This document shows positions 6,666 to 15,181 of a stretch of 64,000 bases of DNA, piece by piece. Numbering within the stretch: the first letter of the stretch is position 1; the number at the start of each line of letters is the position of its first letter. The position numbers and the translations under genes were made by a program. The stretch comes from an uncultured Clostridium sp. (GTDB taxonomy: Bacteria; Bacillota; Clostridia; Clostridiales; Clostridiaceae). The notes below the pieces were generated by a model. That model searched no databases, had not been told where the DNA came from, and worked only from the letters and a program-made list of their open reading frames with translations. Location: assembly GCA_934746015.1 (NCBI GenBank), contig CAKVEW010000003.1, positions 62,001 through 126,000 on the forward strand. The letters are read 5' to 3'.

Positions 6666-9197
6666 ATGAAACGAAAAAGCAATTATAAAAAATTGCTGTC
6701 TTTTCTTTTAGTATTTACTCTAATGCTATCCACAAGTATGACAACATTGGCAGCACCAGGAGAAAGTGTAGCAGAAAAGACAGCTATTACAAATGATGAA
6801 GAGGGTAATGTTGATACTACAAAAGAGAATAAAGAAGAAATTGTGACGGAGGATTCTTCTCAAAAAGAAACTGAAGTGACAAAAGAAGAAACAAAAGACA
6901 TTAAGAATAATAAAACAGAAGAAGTAACAGTTGTTGACAAGGAAACAAAAGATGAAAAAATAGATGAAACAAAAAATAATAATAGCAATGCAATAGAAGA
7001 AGCTGAAAAGGTAACTTTATTAGAGAATTCTTCTAAAGAAAAATCTCTTGCAGTAAATGAGGAACTAAAGGATGGTATAAATGATATTACTGAAAGTGTA
7101 AGTAGAAAAACATTTAATATTGATGAAGGTAAATGTATAAATATTAATGGACCTTCAGCAGAAAAACCAATTGAATTTACTGACTGCGTTTTTAATATTT
7201 CTGGTAATACCTTTAAAATAAACGGAGAATTAATAACAAAAATTAATGTAAGTGGTTTAGTAACCTTTAATAATTGTAAATTTTATATTAATAGTGTTGA
7301 AGGTAGTACTAATGGTAATGATGCTGTTCTTTATTTGGGTGGAAATGGAAGTGAAATTGTATTTAATGAAAGTACAATTAAAGCAACAGACTGTAATGCC
7401 CAAGTAATTGGTTTATACGGAACAGCAAATGTAACTTTTAATAATAGTAATATTTCTACTACTGGTAATATTGGTCATTGGAGTTATGCTATGTATGGTG
7501 GAAGTGTTCTTAATTTGAATAATTCAACCATGAGTGCAACAGGAATGAAAAGAGCTAGTGGTGGAGGTAATATTAATGCATTTTATTCAGGAGATTTAAG
7601 AACTAACTACGATGCTGTTAATATAAAAGATTCTATAGTAGATTTTAGTGATAACAATGGCGGAGGATTTGCAATTAATAATATTAATATTCATGTTGAT
7701 AACTCAACGATTAATGTAAACAACAACGCAGGAAATGCCACAAACTCTGGTGTTTGGTATGTTAATGATTCTGAAATCACAATGAATGGAAATAAAGGAC
7801 ATGGTTTCTCTCATATTGGTGATGAAATGACAAATACAAAATTAACAATTAAGCATAATGGATTTGCTGGATACTACCTTCAAGCATTTAATGCATCTTT
7901 CACAAATTGTGATGTAGATATTAGGTGTAATGGTGAAAGATTATTAAGCTATTCTGCTGGTGATGTATGGTTAAATGGTCATACAGCAACATTTAATGAT
8001 TGTAAATCAGTATGGCTAGGAGGAGTAGGGCGTACAGGTGAAGTTATAGCAAATAATTGCCCTTACTTTGTAGCCTATGATTTATTTGAAAACAAGACAA
8101 AAGGAAATACCTCTCCAGTATTAGAAGGAGTTACATTAAGTGAACAAGATGAACATACTTTATTCTTAAACCCAAGTAAAGAATTTGATTATGCACGTGG
8201 TGATACAGAATTAAAAGACAGAAATAATAACGATGATGATTTATTCAATGATGTAAATAAAGAAATTTCTATAGGAAAAGATACTGCAAAAATTGGAACA
8301 CTTACAACAGCTCAATTATCACATCATAAGTATGACTGGGAAAATGGTACAGTAACAGATAATGCTACTCCTGATACCTTTGGAGTTAAGGCTTATGAAT
8401 GTATAGATTCTTGTTCTGAACATAAAGAATGGACAGGAACTCATGCTAGCAGTTTCAATTGTGATGGAACTTATGTATATGCACCTCTTGTAGGATTAAC
8501 TTTTGATAGTAATGCTGGTAACGATGAAGTTAATAATATGCCAGAAGCTCAAACAACCATTAACTATGAAGATTCTGCAATAGAACCATCTGAAATACCT
8601 GAACGTGTAAGCAAAGATAATGTAATTTATGCATTTACAGGATGGTACACTGATAAAGAATGTACAGAAAAATTTGATTTTTCTACTGATTTAACTAGTA
8701 ACTGGACAACCCTTTATGCAGGATGGAAAGAGCAAACAAGCCTTTCTGTAACAAAAGTATGGGATGATGATAATAATAAAGATGGAATACGTCCAGATAG
8801 TGTTACAGTTACCTTATTAGTTAATGGAGAAGAAACAGATTATACAATAACATTGAATGCTGATAATAATTGGGAAGGTATTTTTGTTGGATTAGATAAG
8901 TATGCTAATGAAAAAGAAATCCTATATACAATTAAAGAAACAAAAGTAGAAGGATATACTAGTAAAATTACTGGAGATGCAAAAAGTGGATTTGTAATTA
9001 CCAATAAGCATACTCCTAAGAAAGATGAAGTTATACCTTCTAAACCTAATAATACAGGAAAAGATACAGTTAACTCTGGAACAAAAGGAATGAGTGTAAT
9101 AAAGACAGGAGACACTAGCAGCTTTGGATATCGGATTTTATTACTTGTTGGATCGGTTACTGGAATCGGAGCAGTAGGAATTCGTAGAAGAAAGTAA
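6666..9197 (+). CDS. Large cell-surface protein: beta-helix, InlB-type repeat, Cna-B domain, sorting-like C-terminus
   Basis: An 843-residue secreted protein. Order: signal peptide (1-30, basic start then hydrophobic core ending TLAAPG); Glu/Lys/Thr-rich spacer (31-140); Asn/Ser-rich right-handed beta-helix with repeated short strands (about 140-480); a region with paired cysteines (YECIDSCSEHKEW); InlB B-repeat-like module (LTFDSNAG...GWYTDKEC...LYAGW, about 600-680); Cna-B fold (SLSVTKVWDDDNNKDGIRP...YTIKE, about 685-775); and a C-terminus of KTGD, hydrophobic helix and RRRK. The tail resembles a sortase signal but lacks the usual LPxTG proline. ATG 6666 is chosen because AGGAAGGAG lies just upstream; ATG 6645 precedes that site. 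Likely adhesin or surface scaffold. Confidence 0.8.
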   Translation: MKRKSNYKKLLSFLLVFTLMLSTSMTTLAAPGESVAEKTAITNDEEGNVDTTKENKEEIVTEDSSQKETEVTKEETKDIKNNKTEEVTVVDKETKDEKIDETKNNNSNAIEEAEKVTLLENSSKEKSLAVNEELKDGINDITESVSRKTFNIDEGKCININGPSAEKPIEFTDCVFNISGNTFKINGELITKINVSGLVTFNNCKFYINSVEGSTNGNDAVLYLGGNGSEIVFNESTIKATDCNAQVIGLYGTANVTFNNSNISTTGNIGHWSYAMYGGSVLNLNNSTMSATGMKRASGGGNINAFYSGDLRTNYDAVNIKDSIVDFSDNNGGGFAINNINIHVDNSTINVNNNAGNATNSGVWYVNDSEITMNGNKGHGFSHIGDEMTNTKLTIKHNGFAGYYLQAFNASFTNCDVDIRCNGERLLSYSAGDVWLNGHTATFNDCKSVWLGGVGRTGEVIANNCPYFVAYDLFENKTKGNTSPVLEGVTLSEQDEHTLFLNPSKEFDYARGDTELKDRNNNDDDLFNDVNKEISIGKDTAKIGTLTTAQLSHHKYDWENGTVTDNATPDTFGVKAYECIDSCSEHKEWTGTHASSFNCDGTYVYAPLVGLTFDSNAGNDEVNNMPEAQTTINYEDSAIEPSEIPERVSKDNVIYAFTGWYTDKECTEKFDFSTDLTSNWTTLYAGWKEQTSLSVTKVWDDDNNKDGIRPDSVTVTLLVNGEETDYTITLNADNNWEGIFVGLDKYANEKEILYTIKETKVEGYTSKITGDAKSGFVITNKHTPKKDEVIPSKPNNTGKDTVNSGTKGMSVIKTGDTSSFGYRILLLVGSVTGIGAVGIRRRK

Positions 9198-9224
9198 TAG
9201 AATGTATTATATAATGTAACTTTT

Positions 9225-9278
9225 TAGTGCTGAAAGTAGATTATAATCACTATAGTCTATTTTCAGTACTTATTTTTT
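9225..9278 (+). terminator. Strong intrinsic terminator after the surface-protein gene
   Basis: AGTGCTGAAA pairs with TTTCAGTACT (9261-9270), with a further TAGA/TCTA pair inside, followed by TATTTTTTAT. Confidence 0.85.
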
Positions 9279-9464
9279 ATATGTTTTTTAAGGTCATATA
9301 GAGAACGTAAACTTTTATTAGGAATTAAGATATCTTCATTAAATTTGTATAAAATAAGTATAGAAAAAGTATTAAATTTATAAAATTATTTGATATAATC
9401 TTAAAAGAGGTTTTATAAAACCCATTTATTTATTTTTAGAAAGGATATTAACACGTAAGAAAAA

Positions 9465-11036
9465 ATGAAAAATAAGGAAAAACAAAAAACAAATTTAGAA
9501 CGTAAAAGTAGCCTATATATACTAATGCTATTATGTTGGCTAGGGCTTATTATTGGATTTATACCTGCATTTTTAAATGAATTCAAATTTTCAAATTCAT
9601 CATTTATGACAAATTTATTGCTTACTTTGAATGGATTATTCATAATGTATTTCTGGCTAAATGGAACAAAGGATGTTACTTATGTATTTTGGTACTATTT
9701 TAATAAGAAAAAGCTAAAAATATATAGTGAAGAAGTTTCAAAAACACCTTCGAAGCCTGATGCAGAAGTCGTTATGGTTTACTGTACTTGTAATGACTTT
9801 AATGCTGAAGCCTTAGAAAAATCTATGAACCAAACACATAAGAAGGTTAGATATGCTATTTTAGATGATAGTTCTAAAGCAGAATATTTAGATATGATTG
9901 ACAGGTTTAAAGAAAAACATCCTGAAGTAGAAGTTATTCGTAGGTCTGATAATAAAGGGTTTAAAGCAGGAAATCTTAATAATTATTTATTAGGAAGAAA
10001 AGATTATGATTATTTTGTAATATTAGATTCAGATGAAGTTATTCCTAATAATTTTACAGAGGAATGTTTAAAATATTTTAATTACTATAGTAATGTTGGA
10101 ATTGTACAGTGCAATCATAATGCAATTAATAATATTAACCCATTTATGGATTTATTCCATCTTGGTGTAGACAGCCATTGGATTACTTATCAAACTGTTA
10201 AGCATAATAATGGTTTTATGTCATTACTTGGTCATGGGGCTATGGTTTCACGTAAATGTTATGAAGCAGTAGGGAAAGTACCAGAAGTTGTTGCAGAGGA
10301 TCTTTGCTTTACAATAGAAGCTAGAAATGCTGGATATTATTGTGCTTTTGCCCCTAATATTTTATGTGGTGAAGAGTATCCTGTCGACTATGTTGCATTT
10401 AAAAAACGACATAATAAATGGACACAAGGTAATATGGAATTTATTAAATCTTATACTGGAAAAATTATAAAGTCGGATATGAAATGGTTTGAAAAATTAG
10501 ATATTTTCTTATTTACCTACAACTTGCCATTAACTGCACTTTTTAGTTTATATATTATTATTAATATAGCTTTGTTACCTGCAATTGGATATGAGCTTCA
10601 TTATCCATTTTGGTTAATTATTCCAACTATTATATTCTTCTTCGCACCTATGGTAAATGACTTTATTACATATTTTAGAAAAATACCTCTATTGCGCTTA
10701 TTCTCATATATGTTTCATACATTTATGTTATATGGATCAATGTTATTTGTGAGTCTTAAAGCATCGGTTTTAGGTATGCTAGGACGTAAGGCAGTTTTTA
10801 TAGTTACACCAAAAGAAAGTGAAGATATGACATTAAAAGAAGCTATTTATCAAAATAAAGATGAACTTATCTTTGCCTCTGTATTAACTGCAATATCTGA
10901 ATATTTCCATCATAGCTTATTACCTGTAGTGTTAATTGTAGTGCCTGCTATTTTAAGTATATATTTGACTATGTATTCGAATAAAAAATTAAAAAATGAA
11001 ATAACTAATGTAGGTCCAGAGTCTTTACAAAGCTAA
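9465..11036 (+). CDS. Membrane GT2 glycosyltransferase with altered QxxRW motif
   Basis: A 523-residue cellulose-synthase-superfamily glycosyltransferase. Two helices (about 18-38 and 48-68) lead into a GT-A domain with DD at 134-135, DSD at 188-190 and the catalytic ED at 278-279. The acceptor motif reads RHNKW (315-319) where processive enzymes have QxxRW. Four or more C-terminal helices (about 345-505) complete a synthase-like topology. ATG 9465 has only a weak upstream site, so the start is less certain than for its neighbours. It stands alone between terminator-bounded units, so product and partners are unknown. It could decorate the neighbouring surface protein or make a separate polymer; nothing in the sequence decides. 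Confidence 0.8.
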   Translation: MKNKEKQKTNLERKSSLYILMLLCWLGLIIGFIPAFLNEFKFSNSSFMTNLLLTLNGLFIMYFWLNGTKDVTYVFWYYFNKKKLKIYSEEVSKTPSKPDAEVVMVYCTCNDFNAEALEKSMNQTHKKVRYAILDDSSKAEYLDMIDRFKEKHPEVEVIRRSDNKGFKAGNLNNYLLGRKDYDYFVILDSDEVIPNNFTEECLKYFNYYSNVGIVQCNHNAINNINPFMDLFHLGVDSHWITYQTVKHNNGFMSLLGHGAMVSRKCYEAVGKVPEVVAEDLCFTIEARNAGYYCAFAPNILCGEEYPVDYVAFKKRHNKWTQGNMEFIKSYTGKIIKSDMKWFEKLDIFLFTYNLPLTALFSLYIIINIALLPAIGYELHYPFWLIIPTIIFFFAPMVNDFITYFRKIPLLRLFSYMFHTFMLYGSMLFVSLKASVLGMLGRKAVFIVTPKESEDMTLKEAIYQNKDELIFASVLTAISEYFHHSLLPVVLIVVPAILSIYLTMYSNKKLKNEITNVGPESLQS

Positions 11037-11212
11037 TATGTTAGATTAACAGAACATATGCAAGCTAATTAGGAAAAGAAACTGAAATTGGGCTGATAAG
11101 TGCAAATAAGGGTAAATATAGAGTTAAATAAATGAGAGATATAGATAGTGATTTATAAAATTGATCTGATATAGCTCATAGGATAAGTTAGTGGAGAAAC
11201 TTTTTATAATAA

Positions 11213-11241
11213 TTGACTATACAATGTTTGAAGTATATAAT
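11213..11241 (+). promoter_or_regulatory. Sigma-A-type promoter of the Rrf2 gene
   Basis: TTGACT at 11213-11218, a 17-bp spacer and TATAAT at 11236-11241, about 30 bp before the start codon region. Confidence 0.75.
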
Positions 11242-11273
11242 AACATTAAAAATTTAGCGTAAGGAGATGCCCA

Positions 11274-11720
11274 ATGCAGATATCAAGTAGATTTACAATT
11301 GCAATTCATCTTCTAACCTGCATAGAAACCTTTAAGGATACAAATAAGATAACAAGTGATTTTCTAGCAGGAAGTATTAATGTGAATCCAGTAATTATTA
11401 GACGTATTCTTCAGCAACTAAAGGCTGCAGATATTGTTACAGTTTCTCGTGGCAACGTTGGGAATATAGAAATAAATAGACCATTAAATAAAATAACTTT
11501 TTTTGATGTGTATAAAGCAGTGGATTGTGTAGAAGAGGAAGGCCTTTTTCACTTTCATGAAAATCCAAATCCACTATGTCCAGTTGGAAGCAATATTCAT
11601 AATGCTCTAGATGGTAAGCTTCTAAGAATACAAAATGTAATGGAAGATGAAATGAAGAGAATGACAGTGGCAGATGTGTTTCATGATACATCAAAGCTAA
11701 TAGCAAATAAAAGTAATTAA
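11274..11720 (+). CDS. Rrf2-family transcriptional regulator (YwnA-like)
   Basis: A 148-residue winged-helix repressor. The N-terminus (QISSRFTIAIHLLTCIE) and the recognition-helix region (SINVNPVIIRRILQQLKAADIVTVSRGN, about 30-60) are typical of Rrf2 proteins. Only one cysteine (PNPLCPVGS, about residue 101) remains in the segment that carries three Fe-S cysteines in IscR/NsrR, so an Fe-S cluster is unlikely and a redox or ligand-sensing YwnA-type role is more plausible. AAGGAGATG precedes ATG 11274. Its probable target is the next gene, whose promoter holds two operator-like palindromes; the gene's own promoter lacks that motif. Confidence 0.88.
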   Translation: MQISSRFTIAIHLLTCIETFKDTNKITSDFLAGSINVNPVIIRRILQQLKAADIVTVSRGNVGNIEINRPLNKITFFDVYKAVDCVEEEGLFHFHENPNPLCPVGSNIHNALDGKLLRIQNVMEDEMKRMTVADVFHDTSKLIANKSN

Positions 11721-11722
11721 TG

Positions 11723-11764
11723 AAAGCCTGCAACCTATTAAATATAGGATGCAGGCTTTTTATA
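11723..11764 (+). terminator. Strong intrinsic terminator
   Basis: AAAGCCTGCA pairs with TGCAGGCTTT, with CCTAT/ATAGG inside, ending in TTTTTAT. It ends the rrf2 transcript. Confidence 0.9.
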
Positions 11765-11782
11765 TAAATTAATAAAAGTTTT

Positions 11783-11847
11783 ATTGTAACTATTGACATT
11801 ACAATAAGGTGGTGTTATTCTTTTATTGTAACAATTAATATTACATA
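11783..11847 (+). promoter_or_regulatory. Promoter flanked by two operator-like palindromes, probable Rrf2 target
   Basis: ATTGTAA-N9-TTACAAT occurs at 11783-11805 and again as ATTGTAA-N9-TTACAT at 11825-11846, exactly 42 bp apart (about four helical turns). A promoter, TTGACA (11793-11798), 17 bp, TATTCT (11816-11821), overlaps the first site and ends just before the second. This layout suits cooperative repression of the flavoprotein gene by the adjacent Rrf2 protein. The sites are seen directly; the regulator is inferred from proximity. Confidence 0.65.
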
Positions 11848-11866
11848 AAATATTGGAGGTACTAAT

Positions 11867-12262
11867 ATGAATAAAGTAGTAGAATTTTTACAGGCTAATC
11901 CTGTACAGTATTTAGCAACAGTAGGACGTGATGGAAAGGCAAAATGTCGTCCATTTATGTTTTGTTTTGAAGAAGAGGGAAAGTTATGGTTCTGTACTAA
12001 TAATCAAAAGGATGTATACAAAGATATGAAGGAAAATCCAGAAATTGAACTATCAGTTTCATCACCTGAGTATGAATGGATTCGTTTAGCAGGAAAGGCT
12101 AAATTTGAAAATAATATGAAGATAAAAGAAGGATGTATGAATAATCCTATGGTTAAAGGACTGTATCAAACTGCGGATAATCCAATTTTTGAGGTATTTT
12201 ATTTAGAAAATCCTCATGGTGTTATTGCAGATTTTACTGGAAATCCTCCATATGAGTTTTAA
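11867..12262 (+). CDS. Pyridoxamine 5'-phosphate oxidase-family flavoprotein
   Basis: A 131-residue split-barrel protein of the PPOX class, expected to bind FMN as a dimer and to reduce or sequester a small molecule. Family hallmarks are the N-terminal YLATVGRDGKAKCRPFMFCFE (about 15-35), KLWFCTNNQKDVYKDMKENPEIELS (about 38-63) and WIRLAGKAKF. It is not the biosynthetic PdxH, which is longer. GGAGGT precedes ATG 11867. Control by the Rrf2 protein is indicated by paired palindromes at the promoter. Substrate unknown. Confidence 0.85.
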   Translation: MNKVVEFLQANPVQYLATVGRDGKAKCRPFMFCFEEEGKLWFCTNNQKDVYKDMKENPEIELSVSSPEYEWIRLAGKAKFENNMKIKEGCMNNPMVKGLYQTADNPIFEVFYLENPHGVIADFTGNPPYEF

Positions 12263-12281
12263 TATGACATAAAAATGAAAT

Positions 12282-12312
12282 GCTCAGCTATTTTTTCTGC
12301 TGGGCCTTTTTA
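12282..12312 (+). terminator. Intrinsic terminator
   Basis: GCTCAGC (12282-12288) pairs with GCTGGGC (12298-12304), followed by CTTTTTATA. Confidence 0.75.
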
Positions 12313-12334
12313 TAATTAGAAGGGGTTTGTATTT

Positions 12335-12409
12335 ATGGAAAAAGTAGATTATTTAGATTGGTTGGTACAAAATTGCCCAAAGCAAAATATAAAGAAAGTG
12401 GGTGGATAG
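12335..12409 (+). CDS. Small 24-codon reading frame leading the macrodomain gene
   Basis: ATG 12335 follows AAGGGG and reads MEKVDYLDWLVQNCPKQNIKKVGG, with the stop one base before the macrodomain ATG at 12411. It could be a leader peptide coupled to translation of the macrodomain, or the stump of a lost first gene of the operon. I do not recognise the peptide. Confidence 0.3.
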   Translation: MEKVDYLDWLVQNCPKQNIKKVGG

Positions 12410-12410
12410 T

Positions 12411-13190
12411 ATGAACCAAGATGAAAGAAGAATCTATTTAATCAAATACCTTTTAAAAGAAAATCAGAAATATTCTTATATTGTTATTCCATCAGATGTT
12501 AGTGAACAAAAAAAACTTTTACGTTCCATTATGAATGTTAGAAACCCAGAGCAAATATCAGAAGAATTTCTAGCCATTCAGGATGAATATTTACAAGAAG
12601 AAATAGCTGAAAAAGGGATAACAGACTATAAGTTTCTGACTCCTTTGCAAAAGGGGATATATTTATGGAAGGGTGATATTACAACTTTGAAAATAGATGG
12701 AATTGTGAATGCAGCTAATAGTGGGATGACTGGATGTTATTTCCCATGTCATGGCTGTATTGATAATGCCATCCATACAAGTAGTGGAATTCAGCTAAGA
12801 TTAGAGTGTGATAGGTTAATAGAAGAGCAGGGATATAAAGAGCCTACTGGAAAAGCTAAAATTACAAAAGCATATAATCTACCAGCTAATTTTGTAATTC
12901 ATACAGTAGGCCCAATTGTTAAAGGAAGTCTTACAAAAAATGATGAAATTATCCTTGAATCATGTTATAGATCCTGCTTGGAACTAGCAGATAAGAAAGG
13001 ACTTAAAAGTATTGCTTTTTGCTGTATTTCAACTGGAGAATTCCATTTTCCTAATGAAAGAGCTGCTGAAATAGCTTATAAGACAGTGAAGGAATACAAG
13101 GACGAATTAAATAGTAGAATAGAGGTTGTATTTAATGTTTTTAAGGAAAGAGACTACCAAATCTATAAAAAATTACTCAGCACAGATTAA
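12411..13190 (+). CDS. Zinc-type macrodomain ADP-ribosyl hydrolase (SirTM-linked)
   Basis: A 259-residue protein with an N-terminal helical extension (1-75) and a macrodomain (about 80-255). The ADP-ribose loop reads DGIVNAANSGMTGC; instead of the usual GGGGVD segment it has CYFPCHGCIDNAIH, a Cys/His cluster as described for zinc-dependent macrodomains of SirTM operons. IHTVGPI and CISTGEFHFP are the other ligand loops. In that family the enzyme removes ADP-ribose placed by SirTM. ATG 12411 follows GTGGGTGG; the in-frame GTG at 12402 overlaps that site. It overlaps the sirtuin gene by 56 bp, so the two are translationally coupled. Confidence 0.85.
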   Translation: MNQDERRIYLIKYLLKENQKYSYIVIPSDVSEQKKLLRSIMNVRNPEQISEEFLAIQDEYLQEEIAEKGITDYKFLTPLQKGIYLWKGDITTLKIDGIVNAANSGMTGCYFPCHGCIDNAIHTSSGIQLRLECDRLIEEQGYKEPTGKAKITKAYNLPANFVIHTVGPIVKGSLTKNDEIILESCYRSCLELADKKGLKSIAFCCISTGEFHFPNERAAEIAYKTVKEYKDELNSRIEVVFNVFKERDYQIYKKLLSTD

Positions 13191-14007
13191 GAAGTTGAAG
13201 GAAGTAATAAATACTGCTGATGCAATTTTAGTAGGGGCTGGTGCTGGAATGTCTGTTTCAGCTGGATTTACTTATTCAGGGGAAAGATTTTATAAGTATT
13301 TCTCTGATTTTAGTGAAAAGTATGGTATTGAAGATATGTATTCAGGAGGATTTTATCCCTTTGATAGTTTAGAAGAATATTGGGCATGGTGGAGCAGACA
13401 AATTTATATTAATAGATACATTGCTCCTGTGGGAGAGTCTTATAAGAGTTTATTAAATATAATAAGAGATAAGAATTATTTTGTACTTACCACAAATGTT
13501 GACCATCAGTTTCAATTGGCAGGATTTAATAAGGAAAAGTTATTTTATACTCAAGGAGATTATGGATTATGGCAATGTTCTAAGGCTTGTCATCAAAAAA
13601 CATATGATAACAAGGATATTGTAGAGAAGATGTGGAATAAACAAGAAAACATGAAAATTCCTACGGAATTAATTCCATATTGTCCTGTTTGTAGAGAACC
13701 AATGACTATGAATTTAAGATGTGATGATACATTTATTCAGGACGAAGGCTGGTATGCTGCTAACCATAGATATAGGGATTTTATAAAAAAACACCAGAAT
13801 GAAAATATTCTATATTTAGAGCTTGGTGTAGGATCTAATACTCCTGCTATTATTAAGTATCCATTTTGGCATATGACAGCTAAAAATTCAAAAGCTAAAT
13901 ATGCATGTTTAAACTATGGTGAAGCATATTGTCCAAAAGATATAGAAAATCAAAGTATATGCATTAATAATGATATATCAAAGATATTAAGAGATATAGA
14001 AGGCTGA
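13135..14007 (+). CDS. Class M sirtuin (SirTM), protein ADP-ribosyltransferase-type sirtuin
   Basis: A 290-residue Sir2-fold protein. NAD-binding GAGAGMS lies at about 34-40, TTNVDHQF at about 120 and the zinc-module cysteines in CSKACHQ and CPVCREP. The segment YTQGDYG has Gln where deacetylase sirtuins carry the catalytic His, a hallmark of SirTM enzymes, which ADP-ribosylate lipoylated GcvH-L. Starting at ATG 13135 (AGAGG upstream) leaves 33 residues before the NAD motif, normal for the family. Its usual partner genes for GcvH-L and the lipoate ligase LplA2 are absent on both sides. Confidence 0.85.
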   Translation: MFLRKETTKSIKNYSAQIKKLKEVINTADAILVGAGAGMSVSAGFTYSGERFYKYFSDFSEKYGIEDMYSGGFYPFDSLEEYWAWWSRQIYINRYIAPVGESYKSLLNIIRDKNYFVLTTNVDHQFQLAGFNKEKLFYTQGDYGLWQCSKACHQKTYDNKDIVEKMWNKQENMKIPTELIPYCPVCREPMTMNLRCDDTFIQDEGWYAANHRYRDFIKKHQNENILYLELGVGSNTPAIIKYPFWHMTAKNSKAKYACLNYGEAYCPKDIENQSICINNDISKILRDIEG

Positions 14008-14173
14008 AATAAAGAATATCAAAAATAGATAAGAAGTATTGGACAACATTATAAAATTTCAAAAGATATGGTACGGCTATGTAAAGTAAGTGATTTTCTC
14101 AAATGTTGACTGAAAATTTTAACAGTAATACAATTAAAGTATGTAAAAAAATATTAGAAAGAAGGCATATTTA

Positions 14174-14773
14174 ATGAAAATTTTGAGAAAGTTGTCATTA
14201 GTATTAGTGCTAACCTTATCAACAGTATTACTATACGGATGTGGAAAACAAAGTCCAACAGATGTAGTTAATGAGTATTTTCAAAAAATTCAAAATGGTG
14301 ATGGAGACGTTAATGACTTATTTGCTAAAGTAGAAGAATCAGAGAAAGAAACAGAAGATAATATAGATAATAGCAATTTTTCTGAGGAAACACAAAATAA
14401 ACTATTAGAAAAAATGAAAGGAATAACTTATAAAGTAAATGGAGAAACAATTGATGGAGATAGTGCAAAGGTAAATGCTACTGTAAAAGGCTTGGATTTA
14501 AATGTTGTTTTCGGAAAGGTTATTCAAGAGGCTTTTAATTATTCCTTAGCACAAGTATTTTCAGGAAATGAAATGTCAGAAGAGGAAAGTAATGCTTATT
14601 ATGATAGTTTATTTATTAAGTATTTAGATGAAGTGACTTACAGTGAAAGAACATCAGATATTGAACTAACTAAGGTTGATGGTGAATGGAAAATAACAGA
14701 AGATTATTCTATATTAAAATTATTACTAGGAATTGATGAATCTATTTTGGGTGGGAATACAGATGGAAATTAA
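14174..14773 (+). CDS. Secreted lipoprotein with DUF4878/DUF5105-like fold
   Basis: A 199-residue lipoprotein. The signal peptide ends LLYGC, giving lipidation at Cys-23. The mature part, PTDVVNEYFQKIQNGDGD... and TKVDGEWKITEDYS, resembles the small NTF2-like DUF4878/DUF5105 families common in clostridia, which have no assigned activity. GAAAGAAGG precedes ATG 14174. Single-gene unit; function unknown. Confidence 0.75.
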   Translation: MKILRKLSLVLVLTLSTVLLYGCGKQSPTDVVNEYFQKIQNGDGDVNDLFAKVEESEKETEDNIDNSNFSEETQNKLLEKMKGITYKVNGETIDGDSAKVNATVKGLDLNVVFGKVIQEAFNYSLAQVFSGNEMSEEESNAYYDSLFIKYLDEVTYSERTSDIELTKVDGEWKITEDYSILKLLLGIDESILGGNTDGN

Positions 14774-14774
14774 T

Positions 14775-14797
14775 AAAAAGTAGCTTAATGGAGCTAC
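14775..14797 (-). terminator. Terminator for the minus-strand DUF1659/DUF2922 genes
   Basis: Read on the minus strand: GTAGCT, 6-nt loop, AGCTAC, then TTTTTATT. It faces the incoming minus-strand transcript, 97 bp past its last stop codon. Confidence 0.7.
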
Positions 14798-14816
14798 CAC
14801 AATAACAGAAGGTTTA

Positions 14817-14848
14817 AAATGTAAAATGCCAATGTAAGATTACATTTT
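14817..14848 (+). terminator. Hairpin between convergent genes, possible bidirectional terminator
   Basis: AAAATGTAA at 14817 pairs with TTACATTTT at 14840. T-rich sequence lies on both sides. Confidence 0.5.
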
Positions 14849-14893
14849 ATCTTAAATTATGTGGTAACTCCTTATATATTAAATTTTTATATA

Positions 14894-15112
14894 CTAAAGT
14901 CTAACTTCAGTGGTATCTTTAACAACTATTTGAGCAGCTTGTTTTTCAACTAAATCTCCAGCTTCAGTTTTAATAAGCTTCTTATTTATAATAGTATCCA
15001 TAAGAGCTACTACAGCAGAATTATCAACATTTTCTTTTACATCTTTAACAGCTACTGTGTGTTTTTTACCAGCTGCATCTTTAAAACTCATACTTGCAGT
15101 TCTTGCAATCAT
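14894..15112 (-). CDS. DUF2922 small protein
   Basis: A 72-residue protein matching the DUF2922 pattern: MSFKDAAGKKHTVAVKDVKENV followed by a VVALMDTII...LIKTEAGDLV segment and a VVKDTTEVRL end. The start is the ATG at 15112, preceded by AAAGGAGGATG; an upstream in-frame ATG would place that site inside the gene. DUF2922 and DUF1659 genes usually occur as neighbours, as here. Function unknown. Confidence 0.85.
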   Translation of the reverse strand: MIARTASMSFKDAAGKKHTVAVKDVKENVDNSAVVALMDTIINKKLIKTEAGDLVEKQAAQIVVKDTTEVRL

Positions 15113-15181
15113 TGAACATCCTCCTTTCCACAAAATAGTGAATAACTAATAGGTAATAAGTAATAGATAGATTAATTAATG

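Noticed and set aside
8840..9115. Minus-strand open frame inside the surface-protein gene
   Set aside because: Shadow of the Cna-B coding region; no ribosome site and no recognisable domain.
12411..13190. Ordinary YmdB/MacroD macrodomain
   Set aside because: The glycine-rich loop is replaced by a Cys/His cluster and there is a long N-terminal extension, both features of the zinc-dependent SirTM-linked group.
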